Shown: in pieces, positions 1 through 5,046 of the stretch
How positions within the stretch are numbered: the first letter of the stretch is position 1
Layout of the letters: every line of letters begins with the position of its first letter
Source: Microbacteriaceae bacterium
GTDB lineage: Bacteria; Actinomycetota; Actinomycetes; Actinomycetales; Microbacteriaceae
NCBI GenBank assembly: GCA_947452355.1
Contig: CANGCU010000071.1
Coordinates: 1 to 6,461, forward strand
Direction of reading: 5' to 3'
DNA length: 6,461 nt
The notes under the pieces: generated by a model
Database searches by the model: none
Seen by the model: the letters and a program-made list of their open reading frames with translations, nothing else
What the model was told of the DNA's origin: nothing
Position numbers and translations under genes: made by a program

Positions 1-79
1 CGGAGAAGTCGTGAAGACGGTAGTTGGCGCTAAGCCGCGGCCGGCTCTCGAGCAGGACCTCGCGGAATTCCTCGCGTAA
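1..79 (+). CDS. trxA: Thioredoxin TrxA, C-terminal end (partial, 5' end outside window)
   Basis: The plus strand is open from base 2 to a TAA at 77-79, giving 25 residues: a Gly-Glu-Val-Val start, then VGAKPRPALEQDLAEFLA. This matches the end of bacterial thioredoxins, where the last beta strand (xGExVxxxVGAxPK) is followed by a closing amphipathic helix. The Gly before VV and the VGAKP turn are characteristic. The active-site WCGPC lies upstream, outside the window. Thioredoxin is the cytoplasmic dithiol reductant recycled by thioredoxin reductase, and trxB-trxA near parB is a familiar arrangement in actinobacteria. The gene converges on parB, with 78 bp between the two stop codons. The assignment rests on only 25 residues but the pattern is specific. 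Confidence 0.82.
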   Translation, partial: GEVVKTVVGAKPRPALEQDLAEFLA

Positions 80-114
80 TTTCGCGCCCACAGGTTCCAC
101 GCCACGCACTAATC

Positions 115-157
115 GGGTCATCACCGAGCTGAAAAGTGACCCTGACCGCGGGTTTTA
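115..157. terminator. Possible weak terminator between convergent trxA and parB
   Basis: The 78-bp gap between the convergent stop codons contains the inverted repeat GGGTCA (115-120) / TGACCC (137-142). An alternative register pairs TCAC (121-124) with GTGA (136-139). For plus-strand transcripts a T-rich stretch, TTTTATTA, follows at 153-160, but about ten bases after the stem. No T-run follows the stem in the parB direction. This is a poor intrinsic terminator and is placed here mainly because two convergent genes need one. Confidence 0.25.
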
Positions 158-1102
158 TTAGTTTGTCGTGACTCCGAGAGCCTCGGCAATACGGTTCAAG
201 TCCGCAACGGTGGCGAAATCAATCGCGATGGTTCCGCGGGTTTTGCCAACGGAGATCGTGACACGAGTGTCGAGCTTGTCACCGAGTCGCGAGGCGATCT
301 CGTCAAGGTGATCACGGCGACCGCCAGGCTTCGGCGTCGCTTTACCGGGTTTGATTGGCGCTCCCCCGATGGTCGCGGCGACCGCTTCCGCCGCGCGGAC
401 CGACAGTTCTTCATTGACAATCTTTGTCGCAAGCTTTTCCTGTTGCGCCACATCCGTCACGGACAGAATTGCACGCGCGTGACCTGCCGAAAGGACTCCC
501 GCGGCGACGCGCTGTTGGACGGCGATAGGAAGTTTGAGAAGACGCAGGGTATTGGTTACCTGGGGACGAGAACGACCGATGCGCTTTGCGAGTTCATCTT
601 GAGTGATGCCGAAATCTTCGAGCAACTGTTGATAGGCCGACGCTTCTTCCAGTGCGTTGAGGTTCGCACGGTGGAGGTTTTCGAGAAGAGCGTCCCGAAG
701 CATGTCGGCGTCTTTGGTGTCTCGAATAACTGCGGGAATTTCGGTGAGCCCGACGGCCTTTGAGGCGCGCAGACGTCGCTCGCCCATGACGAGTTCGTAC
801 GTCGCGTCCGCCCCGCTCCCGCCAAGCGGTCGCACGACGATGGGCTGCAGCACTCCAAATTCGCGGATCGAGTGTTCGAGTTCTGCAAGTTCCTCTGGCC
901 GAAATTCGTTGCGAGGTTGTTGCGCGTTGGGCACGACCTTGTTCGGATCAATGAGTTGGAAACGTGCGCCCGGGACGTCTCGGCCCGCCTGCGTCCCACC
1001 TTGGGGGAAGAAAACGTCCACGCCACTGTCTGTTGGGCCGTTGCCCGCGGTCGGAATAAGCGCGCCGATTCCACGTCCCAGTCCTGTTCGTTTTTCAGCC
1101 AT
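158..1102 (-). CDS. parB: Chromosome-partitioning protein ParB (CTPase, parS-binding)
   Basis: This 314-residue protein binds parS, loads onto DNA as a CTP-dependent sliding clamp, and works with ParA to segregate origins. The N-terminal LGRGIGALIP (8-17) is the short ParA-stimulating segment. The CTP-binding core has GERRLRA (107-113) and ENLHRANLNALEEA (141-154); the second box has Ala where Pro is common (LNPLEEA). A helix-turn-helix follows at about 166-190 (ITQDELAKRIGRSRPQVTNT), then LSAGHARAIL (204-213), a basic linker near 250-263 and a C-terminal dimerisation domain. The frame stays open to an ATG at 1333, but that would add 77 residues antisense-free of any ParB similarity and overlapping parA. 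The ATG at 1102 has a GAGGAG ribosome site 9 nt upstream and begins with the family N-terminus. It starts 1 nt after the parA stop, so the two are probably translationally coupled. Confidence 0.97.
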   Translation of the reverse strand: MAEKRTGLGRGIGALIPTAGNGPTDSGVDVFFPQGGTQAGRDVPGARFQLIDPNKVVPNAQQPRNEFRPEELAELEHSIREFGVLQPIVVRPLGGSGADATYELVMGERRLRASKAVGLTEIPAVIRDTKDADMLRDALLENLHRANLNALEEASAYQQLLEDFGITQDELAKRIGRSRPQVTNTLRLLKLPIAVQQRVAAGVLSAGHARAILSVTDVAQQEKLATKIVNEELSVRAAEAVAATIGGAPIKPGKATPKPGGRRDHLDEIASRLGDKLDTRVTISVGKTRGTIAIDFATVADLNRIAEALGVTTN

Positions 1103-1103
1103 A

Positions 1104-1982
1104 TCAGCGTGCTCCTCGTTCGGCGAATTCCAATGCCGCTTCGCGGTATGCGATCGACCCAGCGGAATCGTGATCGTAATCAATAACGGTTTGTTGAAAA
1201 CTTGGGGCTTCCGAGACGCGAACGGATCGCGGAATGACGGCGGTAAACACGATGTCAGGGAAGTGTCGTCGAACTTCGTCGGCAACCTCGCGCGACAGGT
1301 TGGTTCGGTGGTCATACATGGTGAGAAGAACACCGGTGATGCTGACGCGGGGGTTGAGGAACTTCTGAACCATGGAAATGTTGTCCCACAACATCGTCAC
1401 ACCCTCGAGCGCGTAATACTCGGCCTGGATGGGGACGAAAACCTCGGTGGCCGCAGTGAGCGCGTTCACCGTAAGCAGACCGAGCGATGGCGGGCAGTCG
1501 ATAAAAATGTAGTGAGGCTTTTGCTCGACCGACGCCAAGTAATCCTCTAGCGCACGCTTCAATCGCGTCTCGCGAGCGGACGCCGGGACCAACTCGATTT
1601 CCGCACCAGCGAGATTGATTGTCGCCGGCACACAGGTGAGATTCGGGTTATCGGGGCTCTGTTGTAGAACCGATGCGATTGTCATCGCCCCGGTGAGTAC
1701 TTCGTAAATGCCCGGAATCTTGGCGTGGTGTTCGATTCCCAGAGCAGTCGACGCGTTACCTTGCGGGTCAAGATCGATGACCAGAACACGTGCGCCGAGC
1801 CGTGCCAATGCCGAGGCGATGTTGACGGTCGTCGTCGTTTTTCCAACCCCACCCTTTTGGTTCGACAGCGCGACGATTCGGGTGGTGGAGGGCAAGGGAG
1901 CCACCCGGCGGGAAAGTGCTTCCCTGCGTCGGGTGAGGTCCATGAGTTCTGTGGCGAGAGGTGTGGCGTCCGGTTCCGTCAT
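1104..1982 (-). CDS. parA: Chromosome-partitioning ATPase ParA (Soj type)
   Basis: This 292-residue deviant-Walker ATPase coats the nucleoid as an ATP-bound dimer and pulls ParB-parS complexes apart. The Walker A loop KGGVGKTT with its signature first Lys is at 43-50. Walker A' DLDPQGN is at 70-76. Walker B IFIDCPPS is at 159-166. The conserved PRSVRVSEAPSF segment, typical of chromosomal ParA, is at 251-262. About 34 residues precede the ATPase fold (TELMDLTRRREALSRR), longer than in minimal Soj proteins and common in actinobacterial ParA. The ATG at 1982 has AAAGGA (1991-1996) 8 nt upstream. It ends in TGA 1 nt before parB. The 89-bp leader after rsmG carries a perfect parS, so ParB bound there could affect parA transcription; no convincing promoter hexamers were seen in the leader. 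Confidence 0.97.
   Translation of the reverse strand: MTEPDATPLATELMDLTRRREALSRRVAPLPSTTRIVALSNQKGGVGKTTTTVNIASALARLGARVLVIDLDPQGNASTALGIEHHAKIPGIYEVLTGAMTIASVLQQSPDNPNLTCVPATINLAGAEIELVPASARETRLKRALEDYLASVEQKPHYIFIDCPPSLGLLTVNALTAATEVFVPIQAEYYALEGVTMLWDNISMVQKFLNPRVSITGVLLTMYDHRTNLSREVADEVRRHFPDIVFTAVIPRSVRVSEAPSFQQTVIDYDHDSAGSIAYREAALEFAERGAR
1112..1117 (-). promoter_or_regulatory. Ribosome binding site that fixes the parB start
   Basis: On the minus strand GAGGAG lies 9 nt before the ATG at 1102. It sits inside the last codons of parA. It supports starting parB at 1102 instead of the upstream in-frame ATG at 1333, which would overlap parA heavily. Confidence 0.8.
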
Positions 1983-2013
1983 CGTCCGCGTCCTTTCGCT
2001 GGAGTCATCCGCG

Positions 2014-2026
2014 GAACGTAACGTTC
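2014..2026. repeat. Perfect 13-bp inverted repeat in the parA leader
   Basis: GAACGT (2014-2019) and ACGTTC (2021-2026) form a perfect inverted repeat around a single A. It lies between parS (ends 2054 on the far side) and the parA ribosome site (1991-1996). Position and symmetry suggest an operator or a small leader hairpin, but no regulator is recognised and chance is possible. Confidence 0.35.
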
Positions 2027-2038
2027 ATCGCGCGGGAA

Positions 2039-2054
2039 TGTTTCACGTGAAACA
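2039..2054. promoter_or_regulatory. parS: parS centromere site, perfect consensus
   Basis: TGTTTCACGTGAAACA is an exact match to the widely conserved 16-bp parS palindrome bound by ParB. The symmetry extends one base on each side (A at 2038, T at 2055), giving an 18-bp palindrome. It lies in the non-coding gap between the rsmG stop and the parA start. parS sites cluster around oriC in most bacteria, which agrees with the nearby dnaA. ParB nucleates here and spreads to organise the origin region. Confidence 0.97.
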
Positions 2055-2071
2055 TCGTGGGTGCCAATCGG

Positions 2072-2725
2072 CTATTCCACAATAGCGCTGAACAACCGAG
2101 TCGGTTCCTCTACTGTACCCAGACCAAGGACTCGGGAATTGACGTCCTTGAGCTTGAACTGTTGGATCGATGCCGAAGCCTCCGCGATCTCTGTATCGAT
2201 TCGCTCGCCCTTGAGTAGAAGCAGTTCGCCCCCTGGCCTTGCCAAAGGAGCAAGTAGTGGGATTAGCCCCTTGAGCGCCTTTACCGCCCGCGCCGTGACG
2301 ACATCAAACGAGCGTCGTGGCGTGAACTCCTCGGCTCGACCGGTGAAAACGGTGACGTTTGACAACGCTAACAACGTGACCTGTTCATCAAGCCAGCGGG
2401 TCCGACGTTCGAGCGGCTCTATCAGGGTGACATCGACATCGGGGCGAATCATCGCAATCACGAGGCCGGGCAACCCGGCACCGCTGCCAACGTCAGCCAG
2501 TGAGACCCTGGTGGTTGATTCTTCGTGAGCGGGAATCTCTGTGGCGAGCAACGCGCAATTCAGGATGTGGCGACTCCACAATCGCTGCCGTTCGTCCGGA
2601 CCGATTAGGCCTAGTTCACCGCCACGATTTCCGAGGTCGGCCGCAAATTGCCGCACACGTTCCACTCCAGATCCACAGAGTGTTGCGGCGACCGCGGGCT
2701 CCGGTTCAATCTCGGAATGTTTCAC
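2072..2725 (-). CDS. rsmG: 16S rRNA (guanine-N7) methyltransferase RsmG (GidB)
   Basis: This 217-residue class I SAM-dependent methyltransferase modifies a guanine in the 530 loop of 16S rRNA (G527 in E. coli numbering). Loss of this activity gives low-level streptomycin resistance in several bacteria. LIGPDERQRLWSRHILNC at 40-57 is the family's N-terminal signature. The SAM-binding loop DVGSGAGLPG is at 78-87, the acidic end of strand 2 (LIEP) at 101-104, TARAVKAL at 144-151 and LLLLKGER at 168-175. The start is GTG at 2725, inside a parS site. An in-frame TAG, the jag stop, lies three codons upstream, so no earlier start is possible. No Shine-Dalgarno motif precedes it, so re-initiation after jag is likely. 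Length is normal for the family. Confidence 0.95.
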   Translation of the reverse strand: MKHSEIEPEPAVAATLCGSGVERVRQFAADLGNRGGELGLIGPDERQRLWSRHILNCALLATEIPAHEESTTRVSLADVGSGAGLPGLVIAMIRPDVDVTLIEPLERRTRWLDEQVTLLALSNVTVFTGRAEEFTPRRSFDVVTARAVKALKGLIPLLAPLARPGGELLLLKGERIDTEIAEASASIQQFKLKDVNSRVLGLGTVEEPTRLFSAIVE

Positions 2726-2733
2726 GTGAAACT
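2718..2733. promoter_or_regulatory. parS: parS site (15/16) overlapping the jag stop and rsmG start
   Basis: TGTTTCACGTGAAACT differs from the parS consensus only at the last base (2733, T instead of A). It contains the rsmG start codon (GTG, 2723-2725) and two of the three bases of the jag stop codon (2732-2734). Sites with one outer mismatch usually still bind ParB. It lies 679 bp from the perfect parS, on the other side of rsmG. Confidence 0.9.
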
Positions 2734-3190
2734 ATGCGTTGCTGATGACCGTGTGGCGGTCGGAGCCTTCGCCCTCAGAGTGTGAGGCGAAGCCCCGTTC
2801 GCTGACAAAATCATGAACGAGTTTGCGCTCATACGACGACATTGGAGGAAGAGCAGCTGACTGTGCGCCGCCTTCGATTCGTTCGATGGCCCGATCGACG
2901 AGTCGTTCGAGTTCCTTCGAGCGAGCATCACGTGAGCCGGCGACGTCCAGGATCAGTCGAGAAAATTCGCCCGTTTTGGTGTGCACTGCGAGGCGGGTCA
3001 GCTCCTGGAGAGCCGTAACGGTGTCTCCTTTAGCCAACACCTTGAGGTGGTCGCTATCCGTCGCAACAATCGAGACGTAGTCGCGCCCGTTCGAATTGGT
3101 GATCTCGAGATCTCCATCAAGATCGGCAATGTCGAGCAGTCCCTCAATGTAGTCCGCAGCGATGTCCGCGGCGTCATGTGTTTCGGCCAT
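2732..3190 (-). CDS. jag: Jag/KhpB-family RNA-binding protein (KH and R3H domains)
   Basis: This 152-residue cytoplasmic RNA-binding protein is almost always encoded beside yidC. In other bacteria KhpB/Jag binds RNA and affects cell division or envelope growth; its role here is inferred from family only. A KH domain covers about 28-84 (DLEI...LDVAG). The usual GxxG loop reads LAKG (52-55), so the first Gly is missing. A helical link follows, then an R3H domain with SYERKLVHDF, whose Arg122 and His126 have the required R-xxx-H spacing. It lacks the N-terminal Jag_N domain found in Firmicutes, which is normal for actinobacteria. The ATG at 3190 overlaps the yidC stop by one base (TAATG). An AAAGGG ribosome site at 3200-3205 lies within the Lys/Gly-rich yidC tail. 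Confidence 0.93.
   Translation of the reverse strand: MAETHDAADIAADYIEGLLDIADLDGDLEITNSNGRDYVSIVATDSDHLKVLAKGDTVTALQELTRLAVHTKTGEFSRLILDVAGSRDARSKELERLVDRAIERIEGGAQSAALPPMSSYERKLVHDFVSERGFASHSEGEGSDRHTVISNA
2767..2792. repeat. Imperfect hairpin near the jag 3' end
   Basis: CTTCGCCCTCA (2767-2777) pairs with TGAGGCGAAG (2783-2792) around a 5-nt loop, giving ten pairs with one bulged base. It lies in the jag coding sequence about 33 bp before its stop and encodes the ASHSEGE region of the R3H domain. It has no T-run, so it is not an intrinsic terminator. It could modulate mRNA stability or re-initiation at rsmG, or be a by-product of codon choice. Confidence 0.35.
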
Positions 3191-4140
3191 TATTTCTTTC
3201 CCTTTCCGCGCTTTGCGCGGTTCTTACCCAACGGCTGCTGACGCTGCGGAGCTTTGTGTTCCTCGACCACCTCGGTCTGAGGAGCGATCCCCTTACGAAG
3301 GTTCTTCTTTTCCTGACGTTGTTCCCAAGCCTGGTAGGCCTCGGACCCCGGCGTCGGCATGTTGCGAATGACAACGAACTGTTGTCCCATGGTCCAGAAG
3401 TTCGACACCAGCCAATACATCATGACCCCGAGTGGGAACGCAAATCCGGAGAAAAGGAACACGAGCGGAAGGATGTACAGCAGAACTTGCTGTTGCTTAT
3501 AGGTCGGGCTTTCTTTCATCGCCTTGGAAATGTTTTTCGACATGATTTGTTTTTGGGTCACAAACTGCGAGACCGTCATCAACACGACCATGATCCCCGC
3601 GGTCCAAATCACGGACATGTTGCCGTCCGCGGTGGACATTGCCGAGTGCAGGGGGGCGTCACCAAAAATGGTTGCTGCACCGAAGTTCTTCGCCAGGTCG
3701 ATGTTCATAAACCCGATTCCAGAACTTCCCTTGGCCGCGTTGCTGAGTGTCGTGAACAATCCGAAGAACACAGGCATCTGGAAGACGAGCGGTAAACAGG
3801 AAGAGAAGGGCGACGTTCCGTGCTTTCCGTACAACGCCATCGTTTCGCGGGTCATTGCTTCGCGCGAGAACTGGTCGCGCTTCCCCTTGTACTTGTCCTG
3901 AATTCGCTTGAGTTCGGGTGCGACTTCGAGCATCTTGCGTTGACTCTTGATCTGGCGAACAAACAACGGGATCAGGGCCGCGCGAACCACGAGAACGAGA
4001 CCGGTAATAGCGAGAACCCAGGTCCACCCGTCGCTGGGGTCCAAACCGATCGCGGTGAGAACCGTGTGGAATCCGACGAGAAGAGCTTCGATCGCCCAAC
4101 GGAAGGGCCAGAGAATCATTCCAAGAATATCGGGCATCAT
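3190..4140 (-). CDS. yidC: Membrane protein insertase YidC (Oxa1 family)
   Basis: This 316-residue inner-membrane insertase places membrane proteins in the bilayer, alone or with SecYEG. Hydrophobic segments lie near 14-30, 40-60, 112-133, 176-196 and 217-246, giving the five-helix Oxa1 core. Arg53 (VVRAALIP) is the conserved positive residue of the hydrophilic groove. The cytoplasmic hairpin QIKSQRKMLEVAPELKRI follows at 63-80. YGKHGTSPFSSCLPLVFQMP at 104-123 is the family signature before the third helix. The large periplasmic P1 domain of Gram-negative YidC is absent, as expected. The C-terminus (about 274-316) is strongly basic, a feature linked to ribosome docking. No lipobox Cys is seen at the N-terminus. 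The start ATG overlaps the yidD stop (ATGA); the next codon is also ATG, so either could be used. Confidence 0.97.
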   Translation of the reverse strand: MMPDILGMILWPFRWAIEALLVGFHTVLTAIGLDPSDGWTWVLAITGLVLVVRAALIPLFVRQIKSQRKMLEVAPELKRIQDKYKGKRDQFSREAMTRETMALYGKHGTSPFSSCLPLVFQMPVFFGLFTTLSNAAKGSSGIGFMNIDLAKNFGAATIFGDAPLHSAMSTADGNMSVIWTAGIMVVLMTVSQFVTQKQIMSKNISKAMKESPTYKQQQVLLYILPLVFLFSGFAFPLGVMMYWLVSNFWTMGQQFVVIRNMPTPGSEAYQAWEQRQEKKNLRKGIAPQTEVVEEHKAPQRQQPLGKNRAKRGKGKK

Positions 4141-4436
4141 TTTTCTTTCTGTCGGGTAATCACAAACCCGAAACGCGAGAGGGGGAAGTTACCGTCCATT
4201 CTGGCAGGTACATCGTCAATTCCACCACGCGACCACGGGTTGCAGCGGACGATGCGCCACAAGGTCATCGCACCTCCGTGAAGTATCCCGAACTGCTGGA
4301 CCGCTCCGAGACCATAGGCGGAGCAGGTCGGGTGGTATCGACAGACGTTCCCATAGAGCGGAGAAATGACGGCTCGCCATCCACGAATGAACGCAACCGC
4401 GATATTACGAGGAAGGAGAAAAAGCGTCCACAACAT
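4137..4436 (-). CDS. yidD: Membrane protein insertion efficiency factor YidD
   Basis: This 99-residue protein assists YidC-dependent insertion. The family motif runs from an N-terminal amphipathic helix (LLPRNIAVAFIRGWRAVISP, 7-26) through C32, HPTCSAY (35-41), the helix with ILHGG (51-55) and WRIVRCNPWSRGGIDDVP (60-77). The three family cysteines are C32, C38 and C65. The final residues (ITRQKEK) are basic. Proteins of this family are peripheral on the inner face of the membrane. It starts 2 nt after the rnpA stop and overlaps yidC by 4 nt. No clear Shine-Dalgarno sequence precedes the ATG, so coupling to rnpA translation is likely. Confidence 0.96.
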   Translation of the reverse strand: MLWTLFLLPRNIAVAFIRGWRAVISPLYGNVCRYHPTCSAYGLGAVQQFGILHGGAMTLWRIVRCNPWSRGGIDDVPARMDGNFPLSRFGFVITRQKEK

Positions 4437-4438
4437 CG

Positions 4439-4762
4439 CTAACCAATCGACCGAACCGCGTCGTGAAGTTCGGCGGCTAGCTCGTCAAACGATGGTGCTG
4501 TCACACCCGGTCGAAACCGAACCACAACATCACCCGTGAGTTGTCGTGCCACGATCATGCTCCTGGTGATTGCTCGAACCCGGCGGCGCAGTTGATTTCG
4601 AACCACCGCGTTTCCACTCTTTGCCGTAACGACAACTCCCACCCGATCATGATCGGATGGGAGTTGATAAACAATGATGCTCTTGCTGATGTGTTTGGTG
4701 CCGCGCCGAACAACCTGACGGAAATCGCCTGGCGCAACGATCCGGTTTCGGCGAGCGAGCAC
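4439..4762 (-). CDS. rnpA: Ribonuclease P protein component RnpA
   Basis: This 107-residue basic protein binds the RNase P RNA and helps it cut 5' leaders from pre-tRNA. The N-terminal MLARRNRIVAPGDFRQVVRRG is typical of the family. The central RNR helix reads AVVRNQLRRRVRAI (52-65), with Gln57 where Arg or Lys is usual. The C-terminal strand VVVRFRPG (79-86) and helix SFDELAAELHDAV (91-103) complete the fold. The GTG start at 4762 is 9 nt after the rpmH stop. No convincing Shine-Dalgarno motif lies before it, suggesting low or coupled translation, which fits the small amount of RnpA needed compared with L34. Codons 33-44 carry a long palindrome, listed separately. Confidence 0.95.
   Translation of the reverse strand: MLARRNRIVAPGDFRQVVRRGTKHISKSIIVYQLPSDHDRVGVVVTAKSGNAVVRNQLRRRVRAITRSMIVARQLTGDVVVRFRPGVTAPSFDELAAELHDAVRSIG
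4633..4666 (-). repeat. 34-bp near-perfect palindrome (mRNA hairpin) inside rnpA
   Basis: The arms run 4633-4649 and 4650-4666 and are symmetric about the CATG at 4648-4651. The outer arms are CAACTCCCA (4633-4641) and TGGGAGTTG (4658-4666). The inner part is CGATCATGATCG (4645-4656 region). Only the pair 4642/4657 (C/A on the plus strand) fails. On the minus strand, which is the rnpA mRNA, that pair is G and U and can wobble. The mRNA can therefore form an unbroken 15-bp stem with a CAUG loop. It encodes QLPSDHDRVGVV (residues 33-44). There is no T-run after it on either strand, so it is not a standard terminator. Confidence 0.8.
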
Positions 4763-4771
4763 CGGCGGAAA

Positions 4772-4909
4772 TTAAACCGTGATTTCGCTGCGGCCCTTGC
4801 GGCGGCGAGCGGCCAGAATCGCGCGGCCTGCACGGGTCCGCATACGCAAACGGAAACCGTGAACCTTCGCGCGGCGGCGGTTGTTGGGCTGGTAAGTACG
4901 CTTCGACAT
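4772..4909 (-). CDS. rpmH: 50S ribosomal protein L34
   Basis: This 45-residue, very basic protein of the large ribosomal subunit begins [20 protein letters not shown] and ends [13 protein letters not shown], matching actinobacterial L34 over its whole length. [19 protein letters not shown] is the diagnostic core. The frame extends 16 codons upstream to position 4957, but the ATG at 4909 has a strong GAGGAG site 5 nt before it and gives the exact family N-terminus, so the longer form is rejected. It is the first gene of the minus-strand run and is read from a promoter at about 4977-5005, leaving a leader of roughly 60 nt. Confidence 0.98.
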   Translation of the reverse strand: MSKRTYQPNNRRRAKVHGFRLRMRTRAGRAILAARRRKGRSEITV

Positions 4910-4914
4910 AGGTT

Positions 4915-4920
4915 CTCCTC
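4915..4920 (-). promoter_or_regulatory. Strong ribosome binding site of rpmH
   Basis: GAGGAG on the minus strand lies 5 nt before the rpmH ATG. It decides the start against the upstream extension to 4957. Its first G is also the last paired base of the small hairpin at 4920-4932. Confidence 0.85.
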
Positions 4921-4932
4921 GGCCAGTGGCCG
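4920..4932 (-). repeat. Short hairpin abutting the rpmH ribosome site
   Basis: CGGCC (4920-4924) and GGCCG (4928-4932) form a 5-bp GC-only stem with a 3-nt loop. In the rpmH mRNA it ends exactly where GAGGAG begins. It may keep the leader structured just upstream of the ribosome site or take part in leader control; no matching known L34 leader motif is recognised. Confidence 0.45.
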
Positions 4933-4976
4933 GAACGGTCAGGGTGATGGATTGCACTCAGAGGCGCAACCTGAAA

Positions 4977-5005
4977 AGAATACGGTAGATGTTGGGGTGA
5001 GTCAA
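4977..5005 (-). promoter_or_regulatory. Promoter of the rpmH-rnpA-yidD-yidC-jag-rsmG-parAB run
   Basis: On the minus strand TTGACT (5000-5005) matches the -35 consensus at 5 of 6 bases. TATTCT (4977-4982) matches the -10 at 4 of 6. The spacer (4983-4999) is exactly 17 bp, the optimum for the housekeeping sigma factor. Transcription should begin near 4970, about 60 nt before the rpmH ATG. This is the best promoter visible in the window and suits a highly expressed ribosomal protein gene. Confidence 0.72.
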
Positions 5006-5021
5006 ACCGTCATTCCGTCGG

Positions 5022-5030
5022 TTGTCCACA
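5022..5030 (+). promoter_or_regulatory. DnaA box (TTGTCCACA)
   Basis: TTGTCCACA is the form of the DnaA 9-mer common in GC-rich actinobacteria. It lies in the rpmH/dnaA divergent region, 17 bp upstream of the rpmH -35 and about 80 bp upstream of the dnaA start. DnaA bound here could influence both promoters. Confidence 0.75.
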
Positions 5031-5046
5031 ATCAGAACTCGCGGGG

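Noticed and set aside
1378..1394. ATGTTGT / ACAACAT inverted repeat with a 3-nt loop in parA
   Set aside because: It encodes the conserved residues MLWDNI of ParA. A 7-bp stem in a coding region is common by chance and nothing nearby suggests a role.
657..1550. 297-codon open frame on the plus strand
   Set aside because: It lies entirely antisense to parB and parA, which are unambiguous. The translation is Arg/Ser-rich low-complexity sequence typical of a GC-driven shadow frame and shows no recognisable domain.
3178..3795. 205-codon plus-strand frame opposite yidC
   Set aside because: yidC is certain on the minus strand. The antisense product is His/Arg-rich without family features.
3820..4281. 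153-codon plus-strand frame opposite yidC and yidD
   Set aside because: Antisense to two well-identified overlapping genes, with no independent support.
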